Source: Aneurinibacillus sp. Ricciae_BoGa-3
GTDB lineage: Bacteria; Bacillota; Bacilli; Aneurinibacillales; Aneurinibacillaceae
NCBI RefSeq assembly: GCF_028421645.1
Contig: NZ_CP116887.1
Span: forward strand, 4,895,501 to 4,959,500
Length of the DNA stretch: 64,000 bases
Direction: 5' to 3'
The position numbers and the translations under genes are program-made. The notes beneath the pieces are model-generated. The model made no database searches. It had not been told where the DNA came from and worked only from the letters and a program-made list of their open reading frames with translations. Position 1 is the stretch's first letter, and every line of letters begins with the position of its first letter. Shown piece after piece: positions 8,783 to 16,779 of this stretch.

Positions 8783-9742
8783 TCAGCTGTTATTTTTTTC
8801 GGATTGCAGCCTTCTGCCCCAAATCATCCCCAGTATGATACAGGCCCCCCCTATAAGCGAGCCGAACGAAAGATGCTCGCCCATAAGCAACATGGCAAAC
8901 ATAGCGCCAAACAAAGGTTCACTGCTGAGCAGTAGAGCAACTCTGGCAGGCGATGTTCTCCGGATCATCACTAGCTGCACATAAAACGCGAAGATGGTGG
9001 CAAATACGGCTAGATAGCCTGTAATCAACCAGAATTTAGGGGACAATTGCACCGATGCGGGGTGTTGAGCAAAGGATATAATTCCAGCACCTACGGCTAC
9101 AACTAATAGTTGAATAGTGGTCAATGCGCCCGGCTCTATCTCTTTGCCTTCTGTTAATTTCTTTGTGACGGTCATTTGAATCGCCCGAAAAAGGGCTGCC
9201 CCAAGAATCAAAAAATCGCCTGGATTGAAAACATACGCGGCCTTTAGTGTCAAAAGGCCTGTTCCGACCGTAGAAAGCAGCACAGCACCCATTAAAGAAA
9301 TGCGGGGAAGCTTTCGATACACAATGCTGTCCACGATCGGGACAAGCACCACACACAAGCTAATAATGAAACCAGCATTTGAAGCACTGGTATAGACAAC
9401 TCCGAATGTCTCCAGTGAATAGATGATTAATAGAAAAAGACCAAAAATCAACCCGTTAATCCATGTTGCAGCGGTCGCCCGCCAAACTAAACGGACTGTA
9501 AAAGGCAGCATGAGCAGCACAGTAAGCGTAAAACGAATAAACAAAAATTCAAATACCGGAATGGTAGCTACAATATCTTTTGATATGGAATACGTGGAAC
9601 CCCATATTAGTGCTACAAGCAGCAAGGATATGTCAGCCGTCCAATGAGAATTCCACAATGTTTTGACTGATTTCTTCCACCCAGCATCTTGCTGTTGATG
9701 CTTGCTTAAACCAGCCGCTGATCGAATAACCGAATAATCCAC
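8783..9742 (-). CDS. EamA/DMT superfamily transporter
   Basis: Membrane metabolite exporter of the drug/metabolite transporter superfamily, with ten predicted helices arranged as two EamA repeats. Seen: ALIWGSTYSISKDIV in helix 1, FLFIRFTLTVLLMLPF in helix 2, and the second repeat ending SSEPLFGAMFAMLLMGEHLSFGSLIGGACIILGMI, the standard EamA closing motif. The frame is open from GTG 9760; GGGGAGTG at 9752-9757 suits GTG 9742 better, so I use 9742, with moderate certainty. Two further in-frame starts are possible. Cargo unknown. It converges on panE through a shared terminator and its upstream end abuts an IS256-type element. Confidence 0.85.
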   Translation of the reverse strand: MDYSVIRSAAGLSKHQQQDAGWKKSVKTLWNSHWTADISLLLVALIWGSTYSISKDIVATIPVFEFLFIRFTLTVLLMLPFTVRLVWRATAATWINGLIFGLFLLIIYSLETFGVVYTSASNAGFIISLCVVLVPIVDSIVYRKLPRISLMGAVLLSTVGTGLLTLKAAYVFNPGDFLILGAALFRAIQMTVTKKLTEGKEIEPGALTTIQLLVVAVGAGIISFAQHPASVQLSPKFWLITGYLAVFATIFAFYVQLVMIRRTSPARVALLLSSEPLFGAMFAMLLMGEHLSFGSLIGGACIILGMIWGRRLQSEKNNS

Positions 9743-9770
9743 TGAGCCTACACTCCCCACAATTGAGATA

Positions 9771-10853
9771 GGATTACAGATTTCTTTTTACGAAATCCAA
9801 AAGGGTTTGCCCTAGCGCTGTTAGAATGTAACCCTTGCCTTCGCATTTTGGACAAGGTACTTCTTCGCCAAGATTTTGAGCCTCTGGATCTCCTGTACAG
9901 TTGCTTCAATTTTCCCCTTTCCATTGAATTTTCGGGTAGACCATCGCTCCTGTAAATCCTGCAGCGAAAGGTAAACGATCTTCTCTGCCGCTTTGAGATT
10001 CGATAAGCTGTTCATCGGCTTTAGGCGTTTACGAATTTCTTTGTTTGTACGTTCAATCCAGTTGGTTGTATAAATGACACCTCGGATTGAAGAAGGGTAC
10101 GACAAAAAGGTAAGAAGAACGGGTAAATCCTGCTCCCAGGAGGCCACCTCTCTTGGGTATTTACTTGCCCACTTCTTTTGGAAGGCTTCAAATTGTACAA
10201 GAGCGGCCTCTGTGGTTAACGAACGATAAATAGCTTTCATGTCTTCTGCGATTTCATACTGATCTTTCTTACGAACCTTATTAAGCGTGTTGTGCACTTT
10301 GTGAATCACACAACGCTGCACATCAGCTTTTGGATACACATCGTGAAATGCATCTTCTAGGCCGCCTAATCCATCAAACACACCCAGCAGAACCTGATAA
10401 AGAGCACGATTGTACAAATCAAGCAAAATATCACGCCAACCTGACGCACTTTCTTGTCCACCCACGTAGAAGCCCAGAATGTCCCGATAGCCATCTTGCT
10501 GTGATGCCGGTGCGGTTTGAAACGCGCCCTCTCGGTCGCGGAGAACCGTAAGGTTCTCAATTTTTCCATAACGTGTTTCCAATGAACGCTGATAATACCC
10601 ATTTCGACTGTTTGAGGCATCTGGCTTTTCTACGTGAAGGAAGTTTGTCAGTTCTTCCCGCATAATCAGTTCAAGCTTTTCTTTGACAAAGCTTCGTAAA
10701 ACATCTTCTAATTGATTTGTAAGGTCGGAATTGTTTATACTAGATGGCATAAGTAAGGTAACTTCCTCTCTTTTATGGAATCTGGACAATTCCGAGGATA
10801 CCCCTACTTTTTCTTTGTCTAAAAGACCTTACACAAAATAATTTACGTCATCA
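9771..10853 (-). mobile_element. IS256-family insertion sequence relic
   Basis: The element is recognised from its transposase. Approximate ends were placed from an imperfect inverted repeat: GATTACAGATTTCTTTTTAC from 9772, and on the other side the reverse complement of sequence ending at 10852 (GATGACGTAAATTATTTTGT). The match is weak (about half the positions), so the boundaries are provisional. I could not see an 8-9 bp target duplication, which suggests an old or degraded insertion. Confidence 0.55.
9821..10750 (-). pseudogene. IS256-family transposase with internal in-frame deletion
   Basis: The protein (309 residues from ATG 10750; an in-frame TTG at 10789 gives 322) is an IS256-type DDE transposase shorter than the usual 390-400. 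N-terminal DNA-binding part is normal up to LRDREGAFQT near residue 80, then sequence jumps to GYRDILGFYVGGQESASGW, which in intact members follows about 80 residues later. The lost segment normally contains the first catalytic Asp (the YxDA motif). The second Asp region (VLLGVFDGLGGLEDAF) and the Glu region (TTNWIERTNKEIRKRLKPMNS) are present. With one DDE residue missing it should be inactive. The element sits between an EamA transporter and a gene fragment. Confidence 0.88.
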
Positions 10854-10931
10854 TTAGCCGCTTGATATTAGCATGTCTAATACCAACTTATAACGTTTCT
10901 AAACTAATGAAGGAAGGCTAGATTCCTTGCT

Positions 10932-11177
10932 TTAATTACTTTTGTCTGTCCCCATCCAAGTTTCATGATGGTTAGCCAAAAATAACTGTATGTAGTCATC
11001 AAAAGAAACTTCAGCTAGTTGCTTTGTACTCGTCCATTCATAATATCGAATGTCTGACAAAAATGAATGAAACTTAGAATTTTTCAACAATTCAATTACC
11101 AGTGTATTTTTTGCAGCTACACCTTTTGATTTTTCATTTGGAGAATTAAACAGAATTGTTCGAACAATACCTAACAA
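10932..11177 (-). CDS. Small unrecognised ORF, possibly a C-terminal gene fragment
   Basis: 81 residues from TTG 11177; the frame stays open further upstream to a TAA near 11207, adding residues such as RPRTETDLL. I do not recognise a family. The sequence is soluble, mixed charge, ending ETWMGTDKSN. There is no convincing ribosome binding site, and it lies next to an IS256 relic in an A+T-rich stretch, so it may be the 3-prime remnant of a gene cut when the element moved in. Low certainty that it is expressed. Confidence 0.35.
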   Translation of the reverse strand: MLGIVRTILFNSPNEKSKGVAAKNTLVIELLKNSKFHSFLSDIRYYEWTSTKQLAEVSFDDYIQLFLANHHETWMGTDKSN

Positions 11178-11241
11178 AAGATCAGTCTCTGTTCGAGGTC
11201 TACTTTTTTATCGATACCATTGTAGTAATATTAAATAACTC

Positions 11242-11279
11242 CATTGACAATCTTTACTGCACATGGTAAATTGTCAATG
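11242..11279. promoter_or_regulatory. Operator-like inverted repeat overlapping a promoter
   Basis: Perfect 10-bp arms CATTGACAAT (11242-11251) and ATTGTCAATG (11270-11279) separated by 18 bp. The left arm contains TTGACA, followed after 17 bp by TAAATT, a usable plus-strand -35/-10 pair. This is the arrangement of a repressor site embracing a promoter. The only thing downstream on plus is a structured stretch ending in a terminator at 11365-11395. Confidence 0.5.
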
Positions 11280-11405
11280 TATATTATGTTCTCATTCCGA
11301 GGAGTGCGAAATAATATTAAGGCCGCAAAGTAGCTCGTTCCAAGGAACGCGTCAAATCGGCCGAAACCTAACTACCATTTTTTGTAGGTAGGTTTTTATT
11401 TTTTA
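11280..11405 (+). ncRNA. Putative small structured RNA ending at a strong terminator
   Basis: Between the promoter-like element and the terminator is about 115 nt with no ORF. It folds on paper: GGCCG near 11322 can pair with CGGCC near 11358, and CGTTCC-AA-GGAACG forms an inner hairpin. The end is AACCTAACTAC / GTAGGTAGGTT (11365-11395, one mismatch) plus a long T tract. I could not match it to a riboswitch or known RNA class, and no gene follows on plus. The region from 11396 to 11564 otherwise holds only terminators. Confidence 0.4.
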
Positions 11406-11442
11406 TTCTATAGTATTCAACTTAATTTGTAACTATATTTTG

Positions 11443-11469
11443 AAAATCCTCCCTATTTGGGAGGATTTT
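11443..11469 (+). terminator. Hairpin terminator, possibly bidirectional
   Basis: AAAATCCTCCC and GGGAGGATTTT form an 11-bp perfect stem with a 5-nt loop followed by TTTGTTG. No plus gene other than the putative small RNA lies upstream. Confidence 0.7.
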
Positions 11470-11504
11470 TGTTGTTCAAGGATTCAAGATAACTAGTTTA
11501 AGAC

Positions 11505-11538
11505 AAAAAAGAGCGCCACACATCATGTGGGCACTCTT
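11505..11538 (-). terminator. Terminator after mglC
   Basis: Minus strand: AAGAGTGCCCACA pairs with TGTGTGGCGCTCTT (one wobble/mismatch) around a short TGA loop and is followed by a T run. It closes the mglBAC transcript 27 bp past the mglC stop. Confidence 0.85.
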
Positions 11539-11564
11539 ATACAGTTCTGGTCCCTCTTCTTTCT

Positions 11565-12575
11565 CTATCTTTTCGCCAGGTATTTTCTTATATCAAACGC
11601 AACCGCGACGACAATAATGAGCCCTTTAATAATAAGCTGCCAGTAGGGGTTCACGCCGATAAATGTGAGGCCGTAATTAATGACACCAAATATTAAGACG
11701 CCTGCCAGAACACCCGGTACGGTCCCGATGCCTCCTGATGTGGAGACGCCCCCTACCACGCAGGCTGCGATCGCATCGAGTTCATACATATTGCCATAGT
11801 TGTTCGTTGCCCCGCCGGTCCTTGCTGCTTCAAGTACCCCGGCAACCCCGTACAACGCCCCGGCAATCGCATATAGGTAGAGCAGGTTGCTCCATACGTT
11901 AATCCCAGAGACTGTCGCGGCCTGGATGTTGCCTCCTATCGCATACATGTTCTTTCCAAGGCGCGTTTTATTAAAAATGACCCAGACGATAAGCGATATA
12001 ACAATCGCAATAATGACAATATAAGGGATGGAATAAGCACCGCTTCCAACTGCGCCGGTGCCAAGATTGCCAAAGTCTGGCCGCAAACCGCCAATCGGCT
12101 GGGATTCATTCGGTTTCATATCAAAATAGATCGAGTTCATGCCATACACCATAACCATTGTGCCCAGTGTGGCAATAAAGGGCGGCACCCTAAATTTAGA
12201 TACGATGAATCCGTTGAGCAAGCCCACCACAAGTCCAGCAATAATTGCCAATAAGATAGGGATCCATAGAGGCAGGTGCGGGAGACCCGGGAAGAACTTG
12301 CGAGAGTAGTCATCGATCTGCAGCATGGAAGCTGAGAGGACAGCGGTGAGCCCAACAACCCGGCCCGCTGACAGATCAACGCCCCCTGTTATTAATACAA
12401 ACGCCGCGCCTAAGGCAATGATGGCCCGTGTGGATGATTGCAGCAAAATATCACGTATACTCGTTACGGATAAAAAACGAGGATCCCATAAGGCGATAGC
12501 AATCACGAGAATCAGAAGCACGAAATAAATAGCATTTTGAAAAAAGAAGTTTTTCATTTGATGCAATCGGTTCAT
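11565..12575 (-). CDS. mglC: Galactose/methyl-galactoside ABC transporter permease
   Basis: 336-residue membrane permease of the ribose/galactose (CUT2) importer class. Eight to ten hydrophobic helices, with LITGGVDLSAGRVVGLTAVLSA (helix 2) and the ATPase-contact loop region AARTGGATNNYGNMYELDAIAACVVGGVSTSGGIGTVPG, both hallmarks of RbsC/MglC. The frame extends upstream to 12647 inside mglA, but ATG 12575 (MNRLHQMKNFFF) follows an AAGGGGGG ribosome binding site, and the true gene starts 13 bp after the mglA stop. The MglB-like binding protein upstream assigns it to galactose rather than ribose. Confidence 0.9.
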   Translation of the reverse strand: MNRLHQMKNFFFQNAIYFVLLILVIAIALWDPRFLSVTSIRDILLQSSTRAIIALGAAFVLITGGVDLSAGRVVGLTAVLSASMLQIDDYSRKFFPGLPHLPLWIPILLAIIAGLVVGLLNGFIVSKFRVPPFIATLGTMVMVYGMNSIYFDMKPNESQPIGGLRPDFGNLGTGAVGSGAYSIPYIVIIAIVISLIVWVIFNKTRLGKNMYAIGGNIQAATVSGINVWSNLLYLYAIAGALYGVAGVLEAARTGGATNNYGNMYELDAIAACVVGGVSTSGGIGTVPGVLAGVLIFGVINYGLTFIGVNPYWQLIIKGLIIVVAVAFDIRKYLAKR

Positions 12576-12588
12576 CCAGCAGCCCCCC

Positions 12589-14106
12589 TTATGTTGTAAG
12601 CTCTGCGGCAAGACGCATAATGGCTTCCTCCGTTGCGTCTTTTGCATCTAGAATGCCGGAAACTCGGCCTCCACGCATTACGAGGATCCGATCAGGCATG
12701 CCGAGCAGCTCAGGCATCTCAGACGAAATCATAATAATGCTTTTGCCCTGTGCGGCCAGTTCCGAAATAATTGCATAGATTTCATATTTAGCCCCTACAT
12801 CGATGCCTCTGGTGGGCTCGTCAAGCAACAAAATCTCCGGCTCTGTCAAAAGCCACCTGGCTAGCAGCACTTTTTGCTGGTTTCCGCCTGATAGATTTTG
12901 AATCAATGTCTTACTGGAAGGCGTTTTAACCCGGAACATCTTAATCCCTTTTTCCGCATCCTCCGCTCTCCTCTTATCATCAAGCAATAGATATGGTTTT
13001 TGATAACGAATGAGGTTCGAAATTGACGTATTTTCAAGCACAGACAAAATAGGGAATATGCCTGTGACCCTGCGTTCCTCCGTCAGAAGCGCCATCTTGT
13101 GCTTCTTTGCTACGATTGGTGATTTAATTTTCACTTGCTTGCCCTTTATCGATATGACCCCTGCCTCCACGTTTCGCAGCCCAAACAGCGCCTCAATCAA
13201 CTCTGTTCGCTGTGAGCCAACCAGTCCGCCGATTCCTAGAATTTCACCTTTACGCAATTCAAAAGAAACATCCTTAAAAGACTTGGGAGCAGGTGATGAT
13301 AGACCCCCCACCTGTAACACCACCTCGCCAGGAATGTTGCTGCGTTCCGGAAATCGCTGTGAGAGATCACGGCCCACCATTTTGGAAATGATAAGGTCCG
13401 TAGTAAGCTCACACGCAGGCCATGTACCAATCAATTTGCCATCCCGCATAATCGTCACATCATCCGCTATGCGAAGAATCTCCTCCATTTTATGGGATAT
13501 ATAAATAATAGAGACACCTCGGCTTCTGAGCTGACCGATAATAGTAAACAACTGCACCACTTCATTGCCGGTCAGGGATGACGTTGGCTCATCCATGACA
13601 ATCACTTTTGAATGATAGGAGACCGCCTTTGCGATTTCTATCAATTGAATTTTAGAAACAGATAGTTTGCCGATAATGGTCTCTGGCTGTATATCCATAT
13701 CAAGCTCAGCAAAGAGTTCCCGGGTGTCCTTGTACATCTTTTTTTCATCGACAAACTTGAAAGGACCGCAGGATTTGAGAGGAAACCGGCCCAGCCAGAT
13801 GTTCTCCATAACATTGCGAAACGGGACCGGATGAAGTTCCTGATGGATCATGGAAATGCCATTTCCAAGAGCATCGCTGGAGCTGTTAATCTCCACTTTT
13901 TCACCGTTCAGAAGGATGTCCCCCGCATCCGGCTTATAGATGCCAAACAGGCATTTCATTAAGGTAGACTTTCCAGCCCCGTTCTCCCCCATTAGGGCGT
14001 GTACCGTCCCCGCGTGCACTTTCAACGTCACATTATCGAGAGCCTTAACACCTGGAAACTCTTTAGAGATGTTATTCATCTCCAGCACATGTTTGTTGTT
14101 GCTCAT
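12589..14106 (-). CDS. mglA: Galactose/methyl-galactoside ABC transporter ATP-binding protein
   Basis: 505-residue tandem ATPase that energises sugar import. First nucleotide-binding domain: Walker A GENGAGKST near residue 35-45, signature LSVSKIQLIEIAKAV (atypical, as usual for this class), Walker B VIVMDEPTSSL. Second domain: Walker A replaced by GLVGSQRTEL, which is normal in this subfamily, signature LSGGNQQKV, Walker B ILLLDEPTRGID. The start is ATG 14106 (MSNNKHVLEM) after GGGGGTG; an upstream extension to 14184 has no supporting site. A 143-bp gap separates it from mglB and contains a CAGATAG/CTATCTG stem, which might lower expression relative to mglB. Confidence 0.92.
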   Translation of the reverse strand: MSNNKHVLEMNNISKEFPGVKALDNVTLKVHAGTVHALMGENGAGKSTLMKCLFGIYKPDAGDILLNGEKVEINSSSDALGNGISMIHQELHPVPFRNVMENIWLGRFPLKSCGPFKFVDEKKMYKDTRELFAELDMDIQPETIIGKLSVSKIQLIEIAKAVSYHSKVIVMDEPTSSLTGNEVVQLFTIIGQLRSRGVSIIYISHKMEEILRIADDVTIMRDGKLIGTWPACELTTDLIISKMVGRDLSQRFPERSNIPGEVVLQVGGLSSPAPKSFKDVSFELRKGEILGIGGLVGSQRTELIEALFGLRNVEAGVISIKGKQVKIKSPIVAKKHKMALLTEERRVTGIFPILSVLENTSISNLIRYQKPYLLLDDKRRAEDAEKGIKMFRVKTPSSKTLIQNLSGGNQQKVLLARWLLTEPEILLLDEPTRGIDVGAKYEIYAIISELAAQGKSIIMISSEMPELLGMPDRILVMRGGRVSGILDAKDATEEAIMRLAAELTT

Positions 14107-14249
14107 TGTAACACCCCCTCTTAACCTGGCTTTTCCAACGAGCGGACCGGTGCTGTTACGCAGATAGTAAAAAGCAAGGGACACGTTTGCTATCTGGACC
14201 CGATGCGCCCCCTGCTGACATGTAAGCGAAATGCCTGCGATCCAGAAGC

Positions 14250-15314
14250 TTATTTCGCGTCGTTTATATTTTCCTTGGTGATTTTTTTATAAGGGATCCA
14301 TACGTACTTGCCATCCGTAATGTCGTATCCTGTATTTGCCTTGTTCGGTGTTTGGCCCTGTGCCAGGACAGCAGCAAGATTGAGCGTGGCTTTTCCTTGA
14401 TTTTTCGCATCGTTTAATACCGTTCCGAGCAGCGTGCCATCCTGGAGCGCCTGTATAGCGGGTGCCGTTGCATCCACCCCAACAACGGGCATGTACTTTC
14501 CATTCTGGAAATAACCCTTGGCCTTTAAGGCCTCAATTGCACCGAGTGCCATATCATCGTTGTTAGCAAAAACCGCTTCGATTTTATCGCCCTGCGATCC
14601 GAGGAACGCCGCCATTTTCTCCTCGCCTTTTACCCGATCCCACATCGCTGTATCTTCCGCGAGTTTCTGCGTTTTAATGCCGGCCTGTTCAACCGCCTGA
14701 ATCGAATATTTGGTGCGCAATTCCGCGTCCTGGTGGCCAGGCTCACCTTTAAGCATCACGTACTGAAGGACACCATCATGGTTCTTGTCAGCTTCTTTGT
14801 GGGATTTAAAATAATCGGCTACTATCTGGCCCTCCAGCGTCCCCGATTCTTCAGCTTTGGCGCCTACGTAATACACCTTATCCCATTTCTTCATATCTTC
14901 CGGTAGGGGTTCGCGATTGAGGAACACAACAGGCACGTTAGCCGCCTTTGCTTTATCGATAATGACGCCCGCCGCCGTCCTATCAACCGGGTTGATCGCC
15001 AGAGCGTTGACCTTTTTCGTGATGAAGAGGTCAACTTTATCATTTTGGGTCGGCTGGGAATTCTGGCTGTCCACAATATCAACCTCTGCTTTGTCTTTTG
15101 CGGCGTCGGAAATCGCATTGCGGACCCCGGTCATAAACGTATCGTCGAATTTATAAATGGCAACACCAATGGTAGGTTTACCCGTGCTGGAATTTGAACC
15201 GCTTGATGCCGGAGCTGCAGAACCGCCACTGCTTGAGCTACTAGATTGTGAGCCGGAGCAGGCGGTAATGGATAATAATGTTCCGGCAAGCAAAACTGGA
15301 AATAATTTTTTCAT
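14250..15314 (-). CDS. mglB: Galactose-binding lipoprotein MglB
   Basis: Extracytoplasmic sugar receptor of the galactose/glucose importer, 354 residues. Signal peptide with lipobox ITAC (Cys about residue 19), then a Ser/Gly-rich linker tethering it to the membrane. Mature part closely follows Escherichia coli MglB: KPTIGVAIYKFDDTFM, the EF-hand-like calcium loop DKNHDGVLQ, GEPGHQDAE, DTAMWDRV (sugar-stacking Trp), FANNDDMALGA and VVGVDATAPA. Conservation of these Asp, Asn and Trp ligands favours galactose/glucose over ribose. First gene of mglBAC; a cre-like site lies upstream. RBS GGGGGG precedes the ATG. Confidence 0.92.
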   Translation of the reverse strand: MKKLFPVLLAGTLLSITACSGSQSSSSSSGGSAAPASSGSNSSTGKPTIGVAIYKFDDTFMTGVRNAISDAAKDKAEVDIVDSQNSQPTQNDKVDLFITKKVNALAINPVDRTAAGVIIDKAKAANVPVVFLNREPLPEDMKKWDKVYYVGAKAEESGTLEGQIVADYFKSHKEADKNHDGVLQYVMLKGEPGHQDAELRTKYSIQAVEQAGIKTQKLAEDTAMWDRVKGEEKMAAFLGSQGDKIEAVFANNDDMALGAIEALKAKGYFQNGKYMPVVGVDATAPAIQALQDGTLLGTVLNDAKNQGKATLNLAAVLAQGQTPNKANTGYDITDGKYVWIPYKKITKENINDAK

Positions 15315-15358
15315 AAGGACCCCCCTAAACTTTTTATTTTTTCTACAACTCTACTTGC

Positions 15359-15372
15359 TTAAAACGCTTACA
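15359..15372 (-). promoter_or_regulatory. cre-like site upstream of mglB
   Basis: Reads TGTAAGCGTTTTAA on the minus strand, one mismatch from the CcpA cre consensus TGWAARCGYTWNCW. It lies about 45-58 bp before the mglB start, where CcpA would block initiation or elongation. This fits catabolite repression of galactose import; binding itself is inferred. Confidence 0.6.
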
Positions 15373-15455
15373 TAACTGTTCTGCCTGTTAGACCGTGCCT
15401 AGAATCTATCCTATGAGTCAAGGTTTCATTTTATATCTTACTGCGCTCAGGACAG

Positions 15456-15512
15456 AAAAAAAGCTTCCTTATCAGTGCAAACATAAAAAAGTCTGCAATG
15501 ATAAGGAAGCTT
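15456..15512 (-). terminator. Terminator of the DEAD-box helicase gene
   Basis: Minus strand AAGCTTCCTTATCA and its complement TGATAAGGAAGCTT form a 14-bp stem that begins inside the helicase stop codon, followed by a T tract. Loop about 25 nt with further TGCA pairing. Confidence 0.9.
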
Positions 15513-16641
15513 ATCGCTTTTGGGGCAGCTGAACGGTGTGCCTGTCCAGCGTGAGGCGGATTCCTTTTTCAATTAACTCAAGATACTGGCGGTCCTTAGG
15601 TGCAGCCAGTGTGACGGCGAGGCCTGTCTCCCCGGCTCTGCCTGTCCTGCCTATCCGGTGAATGTAACTTTCTGCATCGTGCGGTATGTCATAGTTAAAC
15701 ACATGCGTCACACCTTCCACATCAAGGCCTCTGGCCGCCACATCTGTGGCCACTAAGTACTGCACTCTTGCTTCGCGAAACCTGTTCATGACATCTTCAC
15801 GCTTAGCCTGTGACAAATCCCCATGAAGTTCTTCGGCATTGTACCCTTTTTGTTTAAGCGCTTCCGCAAGCTTGCTCACTCTTCGCTTCGTGCGGCAGAA
15901 TATAATTCCCAGAAAAGGCCGGTACTGCTTAATCAATTGGAATAGCGTTGCCTGCTTGGCCCGGTCGGTCGTTTCGATAACAATTTGTTTGATATCGCGT
16001 ACCGTGATTTCCGTCTGCTGCACCTGGATATGCTGCGGGCTTCGCATATAGGCGTTGGCCAGCGATACGATGGTATCCGGCATGGTTGCGGAAAAAAGCA
16101 TCGTCTGTCTGGCGGCTGGCGTCTGCTTAATTATCTCTTCTACTTCCGTTAGAAAACCGATATGCAGCATTTGATCCGCTTCGTCCAGCACAAGCATCGA
16201 TACGGACGAAAGCTCCACCGTGCCCCGCCGCAGATGGTCCAGCAGCCTGCCTGGTGTGGCAATCACTATATGTACGCTGCCCGCAAGCACATGCATCTGC
16301 TTTAACACATCCTGCCCTCCGTATACGGCCAGCACATGTATCCCGGACTCTTGCGGTAAGACTTTTTTGACTTCGGCCGTTATTTGAATCGCCAATTCCC
16401 TTGTCGGTGTCACAACCAACGCCTGAATTTGCTGGTTATCCGCATTGATCCTCTCCAAAATTGGCAGAACGAAAGCCAGCGTTTTCCCTGTTCCCGTCTG
16501 GGCTCTCGCCACTACATCTTCTCCTGATAGCAGGGCAGGAATCGCCTGCTGCTGAATCGGGGTGGGAACCTCGATTCCATTGGCCGTTAATTTTTCAATT
16601 AAGCTTGGGCTGATGCCCAGCTCTTTAAAATCCTCCAACAC
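15511..16641 (-). CDS. DEAD-box ATP-dependent RNA helicase (YfmL-like)
   Basis: 376-residue helicase core without a long C-terminal tail. Motifs: Q-motif region [11 protein letters not shown] (res 27-37), Walker [29 protein letters not shown] in [14 protein letters not shown], and C-domain motifs [12 protein letters not shown] and [10 protein letters not shown]. The size and lack of a tail match Bacillus subtilis YfmL (reported role in large ribosomal subunit assembly) better than CshA or CshB, whose C-terminal extensions are longer. Own terminator; monocistronic. Confidence 0.88.
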   Translation of the reverse strand: MLEDFKELGISPSLIEKLTANGIEVPTPIQQQAIPALLSGEDVVARAQTGTGKTLAFVLPILERINADNQQIQALVVTPTRELAIQITAEVKKVLPQESGIHVLAVYGGQDVLKQMHVLAGSVHIVIATPGRLLDHLRRGTVELSSVSMLVLDEADQMLHIGFLTEVEEIIKQTPAARQTMLFSATMPDTIVSLANAYMRSPQHIQVQQTEITVRDIKQIVIETTDRAKQATLFQLIKQYRPFLGIIFCRTKRRVSKLAEALKQKGYNAEELHGDLSQAKREDVMNRFREARVQYLVATDVAARGLDVEGVTHVFNYDIPHDAESYIHRIGRTGRAGETGLAVTLAAPKDRQYLELIEKGIRLTLDRHTVQLPQKR

Positions 16642-16744
16642 AACACCTCATTTATTTACGGGATTTGAATCGTCCTGGTAAAAACCACATTTATTATAGG
16701 CTGTACATGATAAAATATCCATGCCCGTATCCTGCTTATGCAAG

Positions 16745-16772
16745 AAAAAGCCCCAGGATATCCCTGAGGCTT
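16745..16772 (-). terminator. Terminator after the sodium:solute symporter
   Basis: Minus strand GAAGCCTCAGG / CCTGGGGCTTTTT hairpin with a 5-nt loop and T tract, 8 bp past the symporter stop. Confidence 0.85.
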
Positions 16773-16779
16773 CAATTCT

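Noticed and set aside
11280..11400. Known riboswitch in the orphan leader
   Set aside because: I compared by eye with SAM, c-di-GMP, preQ1, T-box and fluoride classes and found no core match.
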